A stretch of DNA of 64,000 nt from Streptomyces olivaceoviridis (GTDB lineage: Bacteria; Actinomycetota; Actinomycetes; Streptomycetales; Streptomycetaceae): assembly GCF_014650115.1 (NCBI RefSeq), contig NZ_BMUI01000031.1:1-64000 (forward strand), in the 5' to 3' direction. Below, one piece after another: positions 9,895-19,207 of this stretch. The position numbers were made by a program, and so were the translations under genes. The first letter of the stretch is position 1. Each line of letters opens with the position of its first letter. The notes under the pieces were generated by a model. It saw only the letters and a program-made list of their open reading frames with translations. It searched no databases and was not told the origin of the DNA.

Positions 9895-10881
9895 TCAGCT
9901 CTGGAGGGTGGCGAGCCAGTCGGTCAGCAGGCGGTTGACCTCGTCGGGGCGTTCCTGCTGGATCCAGTGGCCGCAGCCGTCCAGGAGATGGGAGGCGGAC
10001 AGCGCGGGGAGCGTGGTGGGGTAGGCGTCGATGGCGTCGGACATCCACGTGGTGGAGGCGTCCAGTGCGCCGCCGACGAACAAGGCGGGCTGCTTGATCG
10101 GGGCTCCGCGGTGCGGGGCGAGGTCTTCCCAGTCGCGGTCCATGTTGCGGTAGCGGTTGAGGGCGCCGGTCAGGCCGGTGCGCTCGAACTCCCCGGCGTA
10201 GACGTCGAGGTCCTCCTCGCTCAACCAGGCCGGGAGCGGGCCGGCGGGGAAACGGTCGCGCAGCTGACAGCCCGGGCCGACGAAGTGCGGGTCGGGCTCG
10301 CCCTCGGCGGGCATGGTGTCGGCGGACAGGGCCGCGTAGAAGCCCGCGAGCCAGCCCCGGACGTCGGGCTCGATCTCCGCTTCGGCGCGGCCGGGCTCCT
10401 GGAAGTAGGAGACGTAGAACTCCTGCTCGGGGCCGCCGATCCGGCCGAAGATGTCGGTGGGACGGGGGCCGCCGGGCGGCGCGTACGGGACGCTCAGCAA
10501 GCCGACCGCGCGGAAGACTCCGGGGTGGAGCAAGGCGGAGGCGGCGGCGATGTTGGAGCCCCAGTCGTGGCCGACGACCACCGCGCTTTCCTCGCCGAGG
10601 GCGCGCACGACGGCGACGTTGTCCTCCACCAGGTCGAGCATCCGATAGGCGTCGGTCGCGGCGGGCTTGGAGGAGCGGCCGTAGCCGCGTACGTCGATCG
10701 CCACCGCCCGGTACCCGGCCGCGGCAAGGGCGGGGAGCTGGCGGCGCCAGGAGTACCAGGACTCGGGGAAGCCGTGCACGAGCAGGACCAGCGGGCCGGT
10801 GCCCTGCTCGACCAGGTGCAGGCGCCCGGCAGGGGCCTCGACGGTGCGGTGGCGGAGTGCAGCGGTCGGCTCGGATCGCAT
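9895..10881 (-). CDS. Epoxide hydrolase-type alpha/beta hydrolase
   Basis: The product (328 residues) is a soluble alpha/beta hydrolase. It shows the oxyanion motif HGFPESWYSW, the strand DVRGYGRSSKP, a nucleophile elbow VVVGHDWGSNIA with Asp as nucleophile, and a late DGCGHWIQQERP that supplies the catalytic His. An Asp nucleophile with HGFPESW is typical of soluble epoxide hydrolases. ATG 10881 is chosen because GAGGAG lies about ten bases upstream; the frame extends to 10947 without a better site. It is transcribed divergently from an XRE/cupin regulator 145 bp away, with a perfect palindrome between them, so that regulator probably controls it. Confidence 0.82.
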   Translation of the reverse strand: MRSEPTAALRHRTVEAPAGRLHLVEQGTGPLVLLVHGFPESWYSWRRQLPALAAAGYRAVAIDVRGYGRSSKPAATDAYRMLDLVEDNVAVVRALGEESAVVVGHDWGSNIAAASALLHPGVFRAVGLLSVPYAPPGGPRPTDIFGRIGGPEQEFYVSYFQEPGRAEAEIEPDVRGWLAGFYAALSADTMPAEGEPDPHFVGPGCQLRDRFPAGPLPAWLSEEDLDVYAGEFERTGLTGALNRYRNMDRDWEDLAPHRGAPIKQPALFVGGALDASTTWMSDAIDAYPTTLPALSASHLLDGCGHWIQQERPDEVNRLLTDWLATLQS

Positions 10882-10962
10882 GGGGGACTTCTCCTCGGTT
10901 CGCGGGCGGCCGGCGGGTACCCATCGATCATGCGGCCCTGCGGCCACTCTGCGCGATCAGCG

Positions 10963-10977
10963 TTGCCATCCTGGCAA
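10963..10977. promoter_or_regulatory. Operator-like palindrome between hydrolase and XRE regulator
   Basis: TTGCCA and TGGCAA, perfectly complementary 6-base arms, are separated by three bases in the divergent intergenic space. The position suits a binding site for the adjacent XRE/cupin regulator. Function is inferred. Confidence 0.45.
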
Positions 10978-11026
10978 ACTTGCAGGACAGGGCGGTGAAG
11001 CGGCACGACGGAAAGGACGAGGGACG

Positions 11027-11656
11027 GTGGCAGGCGACGACGTGGCCCAGACACTGGCGGCGATGGGGCCCCGGCTGCGGGTAGTGCGCAAGCGGCGTGG
11101 CGTCACACTCGCCGATGTCAGCTGCGCGACCGGCATCTCGCCCAGCACGCTGTCGCGGATCGAGACCAGCCGGCGCAAGCCCACCCTGGAGGTGGTGCTA
11201 CAGCTGGCGAAGGAATACGGAGTCTCCCTGGACGAGCTGGTCGGCACTGCACCCGCCCCTGCGGCCGAGCCCCGCGGCACGGCGCCGCGCAGCTTCGGCG
11301 ACGACAAGGCGGTGTTGCCGCTGACCCGGTACGTCGGCGGCCTGCACGCCCACAAGCATGTCCTGCCTGCCGTCGAGGGGCCGCCCGGGCGGCCCCGGCA
11401 GGTGTCCCACGAGGGTTACGAGTGGCTGTGCGTCCTGTACGGGCGGCTGTGGCTCGCACTCGGTGACCAGGACCTCGTCCTGGCTGCCAGGGACGTCGCC
11501 GAGTTCGACACACGTATCCCCCACGGAGTCGCGAACGCCGGATCCGACGGACCGGTCGAGTATCTGGTCATGTTCGGGCCTCAGGGAGAACGTCTACGGC
11601 CGCGCACTGCTCCAGCCGCTGGTCGCGGGACTGGTGACAGAAAGGCTGCTGAATGA
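11027..11656 (+). CDS. XRE-family regulator with C-terminal cupin sensor
   Basis: The 209-residue product has an N-terminal XRE helix-turn-helix (residues about 13-70: GVTLADVSCATGISPSTLSR) and a C-terminal cupin domain (HEGYEWLCVLYGRLWLALGD, EFDTRIPHGVAN). This HTH-plus-cupin layout is common in small-molecule-responsive repressors. GTG 11027 is preferred because AAGGACGAGGGA is just upstream and the conserved HTH begins soon after; the open frame continues back to 10799 only as antisense of the hydrolase. The divergent arrangement with the epoxide hydrolase implies local control. Confidence 0.8.
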   Translation: MAGDDVAQTLAAMGPRLRVVRKRRGVTLADVSCATGISPSTLSRIETSRRKPTLEVVLQLAKEYGVSLDELVGTAPAPAAEPRGTAPRSFGDDKAVLPLTRYVGGLHAHKHVLPAVEGPPGRPRQVSHEGYEWLCVLYGRLWLALGDQDLVLAARDVAEFDTRIPHGVANAGSDGPVEYLVMFGPQGERLRPRTAPAAGRGTGDRKAAE

Positions 11657-11909
11657 GCACGTGTGACAAGCGTGCCTCGTCGGTGACAACCACGTTGCTT
11701 CATTCGGTCGGGGGAGGACGCGCGGCGGCGCCCTGTTCCCAGGCGGCTGGACTCCGCCGCGCCGGTCAGACGGCGGCCGGCGGCTGCCCGGGCGGACCCG
11801 GCGCCGAGTCGGCGTCCCCAAGCGCCGACCTCAGCTCGTCATCGATCGTGGAACGGCTCCCGGCCTCGCTTCGACACGTGTGACTGGGCCGGTCCGGCGG
11901 CCTTGCCGG

Positions 11910-13847
11910 TCACCCCTTGCCGGCGCATGCCTCCGCCTCCGCCAGGTACCGCGCCACCGGCCCCAGCGTCAGCATCCCGCTCGCCCCGCCCGCGTGTTCG
12001 GTGCGGGCGGGGCGCAGAGCCGTCGCGGCGCGAGCGGCGACCGGGCGCTCGCCGAGGCGGGCGGCAGCGTGGGCGGTCAGGCACCAGAGTGCCTCCTGCA
12101 TGTGATCAAGGGGTGGTTCGGGCGCCGTGGTCAGGGCGGTACGGGCCTCCTCGGCCCGGTTCCGGGCGAGCAGCACCAAGGGGAGTGTCCAGGGGCGGTA
12201 CGGGCCCCAGTCGAGAGCGGGATCGGTGGGCGCGGGACGGCCGTGCAGGAGACGAAGGCCCAGGAGGGCGAGGGCGAACAGGCCCCGGTGCAGCCCCGGC
12301 ATGCCCGCCGTCCCGGCGAGGGCGGTTTCGGCGGCGCGGTAGTGCGCCGCGGCCGTGGCGGCGGCCGGTCCGCCCGGTGCGGCGCTGCGAGCGGCCGTGA
12401 CCCGGGCCCGGAACCAGGCGGTGAGGACGGGTACGAGGGAGGCCTCGGTGCTGACGGCGAGTTGCTCGGCGGCCTCGGCGTGTGCGGTCACGGCGTCGAG
12501 GTCGCCGAGAGCGGAGGCGGATTGCAGGCGGATGAGCCGGCCGAGCACGGCGAAGTTCGGCAGCTCGTGCCGGGTGGCCAGGTCGAGGATCTCGGCGCCG
12601 ATCAGGTCCCGTGCCGCCGCGAGCCCGGGCCGGGTGAAGGACTGGAGGAACACGCCGTTGAGGGCGAACACCAGCAGGGCGGGATCACCCAGCTCCCGAG
12701 CCAGCGCCTCGGCCTCGCGCGCCGCCTGTCCGGCGCGCCTCGGTCCGGTGCCGGACAGATCGGCGCTGCGGCTCTCGACCGCGACGGTGGCCAGCAGGCG
12801 GGCGCGCAGTTCGGCGGGACCGTCGGTGCCGAGCGTGGTGAGCGTACGCTCGGCAGCCGCGACGACGGCGCGGGACTGCTCGGGGTCGTCGGCCCGGCTC
12901 CAGAGGGCGGGCACGTCGTAGGCGCCGATGACGCGGGCGGTCAGGGCGATGTCGCCGGTGCGCTCCGCCGCCTGGACGGCGGCGAGGCGGTCGCGCCGCG
13001 AGTGGACCAGGGCGTCACCACCCGCCAGGGCCAGGGTGCGGGCCACTTCGACGGTGGTGCGCGGGCCGAGTCGTACGCCGGCGGTCCACACGGTTCGTGC
13101 GGGCTGGAGCGTCGTAGCTCCGTGGAGGATGTCCGTCTCCAGGCGTCGGAGGTCGGCACCCGGGTCGAGCCCGAGCTGGTCCGCGAGCATCGTGCGGGCA
13201 CGGCGGAGGGTGGCCAGCGCGTCTGCCTGACGGCCCGCCTGGTGCAGTGCGCGGGCCAGCAGTCCCCAGGCCGGCTCGCGCCAGGGGTGTTCGGAGACGT
13301 GGGCGCCCAGTTCGGCGACGAGCTCGGCTCCTGAGCCGGAGTCGAGGAGGAGGCGGGCGCGCAGTTCCATCCCCTCCAGCCTCAGCTCCTCCAGCCGGGT
13401 CCGCTCGCGCTGGGCCCACGCGGAGCCGGTCACATCGGCGTAGGCGGGGCCGCGCCAGGCCGCGAGGGCCGCGTCGAGGTCGGTCAGCGCATCGGGGGTA
13501 CGCCGGGCGCGGGCCAGGGCGTCCTCGAACCGGTGGACGTCCACGTTGCCACGCGGCAGGCACAGTGCGTAGCCGGGACCTTCCGTGACGAGGACGCGCG
13601 GCGGAGTGCGGGGCGGCCGCTCGGGTTCGATGGCACGGCGCAGCGCGGCGACGAACGTACGCAGCGCACCCACGGCGCGCACCGGCGGCTCGGCCCACAG
13701 GTCGTCCACGAGGGTGTCGGTGGCGACCATCCGTCCCCCGGCGGCGACGAGCCGGGCGAGCACCTCGCGGTGGCGGGGTCCGCGCAGGTCAACCGGGGTG
13801 CCGTCGTCGTGGAGGGCCCGCACGGCACCGAGTACGTCGATTCGCAT
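11910..13847 (-). CDS. SARP/BTAD-type transcriptional regulator
   Basis: The 645-residue protein starts with an OmpR-like winged helix (MRIDVLGAVRAL, LRGPRHREVLARLVAAGG, DTLVDDLWAEPP) followed by a bacterial transcriptional activation domain (VHRFEDALARAR through QADALATLRRAR). This is the SARP architecture of pathway-specific activators such as ActII-ORF4. A long helical TPR-like extension of about 380 residues follows, with no NB-ARC P-loop, so it is larger than simple SARPs but lacks the AfsR ATPase. ATG 13847 is used because the winged helix starts there; GTG/ATG codons up to 13919 are alternatives. It diverges from the hydrolase at 13985, a possible target. Confidence 0.82.
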   Translation of the reverse strand: MRIDVLGAVRALHDDGTPVDLRGPRHREVLARLVAAGGRMVATDTLVDDLWAEPPVRAVGALRTFVAALRRAIEPERPPRTPPRVLVTEGPGYALCLPRGNVDVHRFEDALARARRTPDALTDLDAALAAWRGPAYADVTGSAWAQRERTRLEELRLEGMELRARLLLDSGSGAELVAELGAHVSEHPWREPAWGLLARALHQAGRQADALATLRRARTMLADQLGLDPGADLRRLETDILHGATTLQPARTVWTAGVRLGPRTTVEVARTLALAGGDALVHSRRDRLAAVQAAERTGDIALTARVIGAYDVPALWSRADDPEQSRAVVAAAERTLTTLGTDGPAELRARLLATVAVESRSADLSGTGPRRAGQAAREAEALARELGDPALLVFALNGVFLQSFTRPGLAAARDLIGAEILDLATRHELPNFAVLGRLIRLQSASALGDLDAVTAHAEAAEQLAVSTEASLVPVLTAWFRARVTAARSAAPGGPAAATAAAHYRAAETALAGTAGMPGLHRGLFALALLGLRLLHGRPAPTDPALDWGPYRPWTLPLVLLARNRAEEARTALTTAPEPPLDHMQEALWCLTAHAAARLGERPVAARAATALRPARTEHAGGASGMLTLGPVARYLAEAEACAGKG

Positions 13848-13984
13848 GCCCACCATCTTCCGTGCCGCGGGTCCGCTGCCTCGAAGCGTACTGATCGGCT
13901 GCTGATCGCCGTCGCCCACGCTGATCCCGTCAGTCCTCGGACCAAGGCTTTCGTCGGTCCGCCAACCCCAGGAAGGGGCCTTTC

Positions 13985-14863
13985 ATGAAGCTCACCATTC
14001 CCGGTTTCGACCACGTCCGCCTGCCCGGCGCGGACGGAGTGGAGCTGGCCGCCGCCGTCGGCGGCAGCGGCAGCCCGGTCGTGCTGCTGCACGGCTTTCC
14101 GCAGACCCACCTGATGTGGCGGCACGTCGCCGAGCGGCTCGCCGGCGAGCACACGGTGATCTGTCCTGACCTGCGCGGCTACGGCGCCAGCGACAAGCCG
14201 GCGGCCACCGGCCCCGAGGTGTACTCCAAGCGCACCATGGCCGCCGATGTCGTCGCCCTGGCGGCGGCGCTCGGGCATGAGCGCTTCGCCCTGGTCGGCC
14301 ACGACCGGGGCGCCCTGGTCGCCTTCCGGGCGGGGTTGGACCATCCAGAGACCCTCACACACCTGGGCGTCCTCGATGTCGTGCCGACGCTGGACATGTG
14401 GAACGTCCTGCACGGTGTCCCGGCGGCGGTCGGCTATCACCTGTTCCTCATGGCGCAGCCGCCGGGGCTGCCGGAGACGATGATCGCCAACAGCGCGGAC
14501 GCCTACTTCGGCTCCTTCCTCGACGCCTGGGCCAGGGACCCGGACGCCATACCGGAACCGGTCCGGGCCGCGTACCTGCGGGCGAGCGCCGCGGCCGTGC
14601 CGTCGATCGTCGCGGACTACCGGGCCTCGGCGGGCATCGACGTCACACACGACCAGGCGGACCGGGACGCCGGTTCCCAGCTGGCCATGCCCGTGACGGT
14701 CGTCCAGCAGGACTGGGGCGCGCACCTGGGCTACGACGCCGCCGCAGTCTGGCACGCGTGGGCGCCGGACCTGGACCACCGGCTGACCGGGGCGGGGCAC
14801 TTCATGGCCGAGGAGGCACCCGACGAGATCACGGGGGCGATCCGCGACCTGTTGGGCCGCTGA
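13985..14863 (+). CDS. Haloacetate dehalogenase / epoxide hydrolase-like alpha/beta hydrolase
   Basis: The product (292 residues) carries HGFPQTHLMW (oxyanion hole), DLRGYGASDKP, the nucleophile elbow LVGHDRGALVAFR with Asp nucleophile, and a catalytic-His segment GAGHFMAEEAPDE. HGFPQ with GHDRGA is characteristic of the fluoroacetate-dehalogenase-like branch. Family membership is clear but dehalogenation is only one possibility. GGAAGGGGCC lies just ahead of the ATG. It is transcribed away from the SARP gene across a 137-bp gap. Confidence 0.8.
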   Translation: MKLTIPGFDHVRLPGADGVELAAAVGGSGSPVVLLHGFPQTHLMWRHVAERLAGEHTVICPDLRGYGASDKPAATGPEVYSKRTMAADVVALAAALGHERFALVGHDRGALVAFRAGLDHPETLTHLGVLDVVPTLDMWNVLHGVPAAVGYHLFLMAQPPGLPETMIANSADAYFGSFLDAWARDPDAIPEPVRAAYLRASAAAVPSIVADYRASAGIDVTHDQADRDAGSQLAMPVTVVQQDWGAHLGYDAAAVWHAWAPDLDHRLTGAGHFMAEEAPDEITGAIRDLLGR

Positions 14864-15603
14864 GCCCGCCACCCGGGCCACGGGCGGCGGGCGAGCCCCG
14901 CGATCGCGGCGCCGGACCGGCCCCGCGATCCGGCGACCGCTGACCCGCCCGCCTCCCTACGGCCGCTACCGCAGCTCGGGAACTGCGGCGCCGCCCACCA
15001 GGGCGTGGCACGCGCCTCACGGGTCCACGGCCGCATCCCTCCCGCGGGCGGGGCGGACCGGGGCAGGGGGCGACGCCCGTTCCGGGCAGACCGATCGTCA
15101 CGATGGCGGCACGAACCGGGTGCCGTGGGCGGGGAGGGCGGCTGAGGAGCGCCGGGAAGCCGGTCGTCCCCGCCCCGCGCGGTCAGGCCATTTCGACGTA
15201 GACGAATCTCGATGTCGAGTGCGAGTAGCTCGCGACGAACGACGTCCTGCCCGCCGACCTGGTCACCCGCAACCACCAGGTCCGCCGAGGCCGCGCTCCG
15301 GCCATGCGATCCGGTGTTCATCTCGGGCATCCGGGCCTACGCGGTGCCGTCGGCTCCCTCGACGGGGGTGCGGTGGACGGCCGTGGGTTCCGACGAGCTC
15401 ATTCATTGGCTGAGCCTTCCAGCGGCGCACGGCTGGGCCTCCGGACAGCTCCTTCCCGAGATCGGCGAACCGGTCATCGGCCGGCTCGGGCAGCTTGAAC
15501 GCGGGCACGCCGAGGCCAGGGCGGCTGCCCCGCCCCGGCGCCGGGCCCGCCGCCGGCGCTCCACCGACCGCTCGCTGGCTGTGACGGCGGACGGCCGAGG
15601 TGG
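14864..15603. other. 740-bp region with no recognised gene
   Basis: Frames are open in several directions, as expected at this GC content. None has the third-position bias of the neighbours or a recognisable motif. A stretch at 15300-15500 encodes a protein-like sequence (FISGIRAYAVPS...) that I could not assign; it may be decayed coding DNA. Confidence 0.4.
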
Positions 15604-16833
15604 TCAGCGCAGTTTGCGGTAGGTCGCGCGGAGGTCCTGGATCCAGGCCTCGGGATTCTCGTACGGGCCGAAGTGGCCGCCCTTCTCATGGACGTTCACG
15701 TCACGTATGTCGGCGTAGAACTGCCCACCGCCCGCCTCGAAGATGGCGATGCGCTCCCCGGGGGTCTCCGCTCCGGGTGAGGAGTCGCCCAGGAGGAACG
15801 TGAAGCCGGCCGGCGCCCGGACGTACGGGGTCTCGTCGTGGACCGGCTCGGGCGGATACAGATTGGCGTTGCGGTAGGCGCGGATCGAGGAGCCGATCGC
15901 CTGGTTGACCCAGAAGATCGTGGCGAAGGTGAGGATGTCGTCGGCCGGCCACTCCGCCTCGAAGTCGGCGTTCCGGTCGCTCCAGGTCCGCCACCGCTTG
16001 AGGACCCAGGCCAGCAGGCCGGCCGGGGAGTCGTTGAGCCCGTGGGTGAGGGTCTGCCCGTCGAGCAGGTGCGCCGTGACGTGTGAGACGTAGGCGTTGT
16101 TGCGGCGGATGAGGCGGGACCGGTCCGGTTCGGGCGTGCCCGGGGCCGGCTGGCCGCCCGACAGGTCCCAGAAGCGGTCGCCCTGGAACATCGCGGGCGG
16201 CATCTCGTTGCCCAGGTGGATGCCGTAGAGCGAGTCGGCGTACTTGTGGCCGAGCCGGGCCCCCACGAGGGCGCCGTAGTCGGCGGCGCCGACGCCGTAT
16301 CGGTCGTAGCCGAGCACCTCGGTCATCAGGGTCTGGAAGCGGTCCGCCATACTGGCGTAGTTCTCCCGGGGGTTGGTCAGCGGCGTGGAGAAGCCGAAGC
16401 CGGGGAGCGAGGGGATCACCACGTCGAAGGCGTCGGCGGGGTCACCGCCGTGGGCGGCCGGGTCGGTGAGCGGACCGATGACCTTGTGCCAGTGGTGGTA
16501 GGTCCAGGGCCAGCCGTGCATCAGGAGCAGCGGGATCGGTGCCGGTCCCTTGCCGCGCTCGTGGACGAAGTGCACCGGTGTGCCTCCGACGTCCAGGCGG
16601 TGCTGGTTGAGGGTATTGAGTCGGGCCTCCACCGCGCGCCAGTCGAAGCCGTCGGCCCAGTACTCCACGAGCGGCCGGAGGACGGCCGTGCTCAGGCCGT
16701 AGATCTCGTCGTCGTTCTCGGGGTCGGGTGCGAAGCGGGTGGCCTTCAGGCGGGTCCGCAGGTCGTCCAGGACCTCCTGGTCGACGTCGATGGTGAAGCG
16801 GTCGAGGGATGGGCGGGATGCGGTACTGCTCAC
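15604..16833 (-). CDS. Epoxide hydrolase, microsomal (EHN) type
   Basis: The 409-residue length and an N-terminal EHN domain (FTIDVDQEVLDDLRTRLKAT; YWADGFDWRAVEARLN) followed by an alpha/beta hydrolase core identify the microsomal-type epoxide hydrolase family. Catalytic features are HGWPWTYHHW, PSLPGFGFSTP, the nucleophile elbow GAADYGALVG with Asp, and the terminal HEKGGHFGPYENPE containing the catalytic His. It probably opens epoxides to diols in the cytoplasm. The start is GTG 16833 with AAAGAAG upstream. It follows a SnoaL-like gene by 19 bp on the same strand, so the two probably form an operon. Confidence 0.87.
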   Translation of the reverse strand: MSSTASRPSLDRFTIDVDQEVLDDLRTRLKATRFAPDPENDDEIYGLSTAVLRPLVEYWADGFDWRAVEARLNTLNQHRLDVGGTPVHFVHERGKGPAPIPLLLMHGWPWTYHHWHKVIGPLTDPAAHGGDPADAFDVVIPSLPGFGFSTPLTNPRENYASMADRFQTLMTEVLGYDRYGVGAADYGALVGARLGHKYADSLYGIHLGNEMPPAMFQGDRFWDLSGGQPAPGTPEPDRSRLIRRNNAYVSHVTAHLLDGQTLTHGLNDSPAGLLAWVLKRWRTWSDRNADFEAEWPADDILTFATIFWVNQAIGSSIRAYRNANLYPPEPVHDETPYVRAPAGFTFLLGDSSPGAETPGERIAIFEAGGGQFYADIRDVNVHEKGGHFGPYENPEAWIQDLRATYRKLR

Positions 16834-16852
16834 AGGGCTGCTTCTTTCGGGT

Positions 16853-17311
16853 TCAGTAGGTGAGGTCCATGCGCAGACGCGTCAGCACCAGTTCGGCGAT
16901 CTTCCACTCACCGTCCGCCTTGGCGAACCGGGCGCGGTAGTGCCCGAATCCGTGCATCTCGGTGAACTGGGCGTTGCCGCTGTCGTCGGTGCGTGCGGGC
17001 CGTTTGATCAGGTCTTCCATCGCCCAGACGCCGCGGGCCGAGACCGCGGACTCGATGTCGATCTCGTCGGAGAACAGGTGGTGGACCAGGACGGCCTCGG
17101 GTCCCACGCTCGCGGGGATCGAGGAGGCGATCTCCTGCCTTCCGCGCATGTGCCGTACGACGGTTCCGTCGCCGTTGTGCGGCGTGAAGGTGCCCTCGGG
17201 TGTGAACAGGGCGGCGAGTTCGTCCCACCGCTGGTGGTCCGCGTTGTACACGTAGCGCGCCATCAGCCGGCGCAACTCCTCGATGGTGCCCAGACGTTCG
17301 ATCTCATCCAT
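16853..17311 (-). CDS. SnoaL-like / NTF2-fold protein
   Basis: The 152-residue protein is a single SnoaL_4-type NTF2-like domain, with MDEIERLGTIEELRRLMARY, a typical N-terminal helix, then WDELAALFTPEGTF and a C-terminal ADGEWKIAELVLTRLRMD. Members are small cyclases, isomerases, dehydratases or ligand-binding proteins, so the exact reaction is open. ATG 17311 fits the family start; the frame runs on to 17422 without similarity. It is the first gene of a probable two-gene operon with the downstream epoxide hydrolase. Confidence 0.78.
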   Translation of the reverse strand: MDEIERLGTIEELRRLMARYVYNADHQRWDELAALFTPEGTFTPHNGDGTVVRHMRGRQEIASSIPASVGPEAVLVHHLFSDEIDIESAVSARGVWAMEDLIKRPARTDDSGNAQFTEMHGFGHYRARFAKADGEWKIAELVLTRLRMDLTY

Positions 17312-17473
17312 GAGTGACGCTTCCGTTCGTTCACGTCGTCGGCGGCTGCCCGGAGCGCCCATGCTGCTCCGAAAAAATTGGACCGGCGAGTTCAGAAGCA
17401 ATGCCCCGCCGGGGCACGCCACGGCCGGGCCCGGCGCCGTCGACGACCTCGTCGCGGACGCCCCTGCGGCCGG

Positions 17474-18410
17474 CTACCCGGACATGGCCGTACGGCGGAT
17501 CCACGACTGGATCGCCAAGGGGCTGCCGACTCTTTTCCGCAAGAGCCTGCAGCCGGCCCGGCCGTACAGCTGGCGTTTGATCATGCTGATCCGGTTGACG
17601 TGGCCTTCGACGACGCCGGAGCTCCACAGCAGTGTCAGGCCGGCGGTGACGGCGGCGAGATCGCGTTCGAGGCCGTTGACGAAGGCTTGGAGGCTGGGCA
17701 GGTCATCGGCGCGGACCGCCTTCATCCATTGCGGGAGCTGGTCACCCTTGAGCTGGCTGAGCATCCTCCCGAACGCTCGGACGTGTCCGGCGAGGGCATC
17801 CAGTTCGGGACAGCCAGCGAGGACGCATTGAGTTCCAGGCCCTCGCTCTCCGGCAGAGTGTCAGAGTGAGTCTGGGTCTTGATCTCTCCCCAGACGTTCC
17901 AGGCGTTCGTGTGGCCCTCGACCCATCGCTCGTGCAAGTAGAGCTTGAAGTCGTCGAGCTTGGTCCGGCGGTTTTGCCACTGCCCCTGGAACAGGTCTTC
18001 CGGCCTCGCGGCGTCGGCCAGCCGTTGGACGGCGCGGTAGGTCATGCCGAGCCGTCGCTGGATCGCGCGTCGGCTGTGGCCGACGGCCAGCAGCGCGTGG
18101 ACGGCGGCGCGCTCGGCTCGGGCGCGCTCGGTGAACTGGTGCCCGGTGGGCCATGGCGACCCGCTTCCGGCCGGTGCCGGAGCCTTCTCCAGCACCGACT
18201 CGGCGAAGGTCGTGCGGAGACATGAGCGGTGGCGCAAGACGCACCGCTCGGCCGCTTCGCTGAGGTTGCGCCAGAGGTCGGACCGGTCGGCGACCTGGAC
18301 CGCGGCGGGTGCCCCGATGCCGGCGTTGGGCGCGAGCTTGATGACGTCGGTGCCAGGTAGACCAGCGCAGTCGATCGGCGAGGTCGCGGGTGGGCTGTGC
18401 GATCACGGCG
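17474..18410 (-). pseudogene. ISL3-family transposase remnant, multiply frameshifted
   Basis: Reading on the minus strand and switching frame, pieces of an ISL3 DDE transposase appear in order: VQVADRSDLWRNLSEAAERC near 18270, LLAVGHSRRAIQRRLGMTYR with FKLYLHERWVEGHTNAWNVW near 17900-18130, and LTLLWSSGVVEGHVNRISMI with LYGRAGCRLLRKRV near 17540-17660. The last carries the family SSGVVEG(H)VNRIK motif. The N-terminal zinc-finger part and the terminal inverted repeats were not found, so the element is dead. Confidence 0.7.
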
Positions 18411-18574
18411 GTGAACGGATGCTAGGTCTCGTTGCAGGTGAGCGGGGTCAGCCCTGTTGGACTGGTCCCGTCGTCGGCCTGCGGACGCCGTCGCAGCTTG
18501 GCTGGCCGAGCACCCGGGGATCAACCATGGCACCGCGTCTTTTCACCCCAGGAGCCGCAGACCGAGATTCCACG

Positions 18575-18597
18575 TTTGTATGAGCGCGGACGGTACA
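18575..18597 (+). promoter_or_regulatory. SigB-type stress promoter candidate for the GlsB-like gene
   Basis: GTTT (18575-18578), a 14-base spacer and CGGTAC (ending 18597) resemble the Streptomyces SigB-group promoter (GNNT-N14/16-GGGTA). Transcription would begin about 40 bp before the GlsB-like gene. One mismatch exists in the -10, so this is tentative. Confidence 0.4.
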
Positions 18598-18643
18598 GAC
18601 GAGGAGCTAACACAGTTTTTATGCAGCGAGACGGAGACACATC

Positions 18644-18922
18644 ATGAGCATCCTCGCGTGGATCATCATCGGCCTGCTCGCCGGCGCCATCGCCAAGGCC
18701 CTCATGCCGGGCAAGGACCCCGGCGGCATCATCGTCACCATGCTCATCGGTATCGCCGGTGGCCTGCTCGGCGGCTGGCTCGGCAAGGTCATCTTCGGTG
18801 TTGACTCCGTCGACGGGTTCTTCGAACTCTCCACCTGGATCGCCGCGATCGTCGGCTCCCTCATCCTGCTCGCTCTGTACCGCCTCATCGCCGGCAACCG
18901 CCACTCGCACCGACACGCGTGA
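18644..18922 (+). CDS. GlsB/YeaQ/YmgE family stress-response membrane protein
   Basis: The 92-residue protein has three glycine-rich transmembrane helices. MSILAWIIIGLLAGAIAKAL starts the first, then PGGIIVTMLIGIAGGLLGGW and WIAAIVGSLILLALYRLIAG. This is the transglycosylase-associated (GlsB) family, induced by general stress in many bacteria. The start ATG has GGAGAC upstream. The charged His-rich tail is short. A SigB-like promoter lies upstream and a strong terminator downstream, so it is monocistronic and probably osmotic- or envelope-stress induced. Confidence 0.88.
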   Translation: MSILAWIIIGLLAGAIAKALMPGKDPGGIIVTMLIGIAGGLLGGWLGKVIFGVDSVDGFFELSTWIAAIVGSLILLALYRLIAGNRHSHRHA

Positions 18923-18955
18923 TCCACTGACGCCGCACACGGTCGGGCCTCTCCA

Positions 18956-18987
18956 GATGGCTCCCCCGATCCGCAGGGGGAGCCATC
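18956..18987 (+). terminator. Terminator hairpin after the GlsB-like gene
   Basis: Two perfectly paired 12-base arms (GATGGCTCCCCC and GGGGGAGCCATC) flank an eight-base loop, 34 bp after the GlsB-like stop codon. Confidence 0.75.
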
Positions 18988-19207
18988 GGCGTGTACGAGC
19001 CGACCGGACGGCAGGAGGCCACGGCAGTACGGCCGGCCCACGGGCGCGGGCGGGGCTGCCGCATCCCGCAGCGGGCCCTTCGCACGCTCCGCTCCCACGA
19101 CACTTCCGACGGCCACGCTCTGCCACGGACCGCAGGACGATGAGCCGTCCGCATCTCGCGCGGTGTGCAGAAGTTGGCTCGCTGTCCATCGGTGGAACCC
19201 TGGTCGT

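Noticed and set aside
11880-13334. Plus-strand frame of 484 codons opposite the SARP gene
   Set aside because: It is Gly/Arg-rich, lacks any domain and lies exactly antisense to a well-supported regulator gene.
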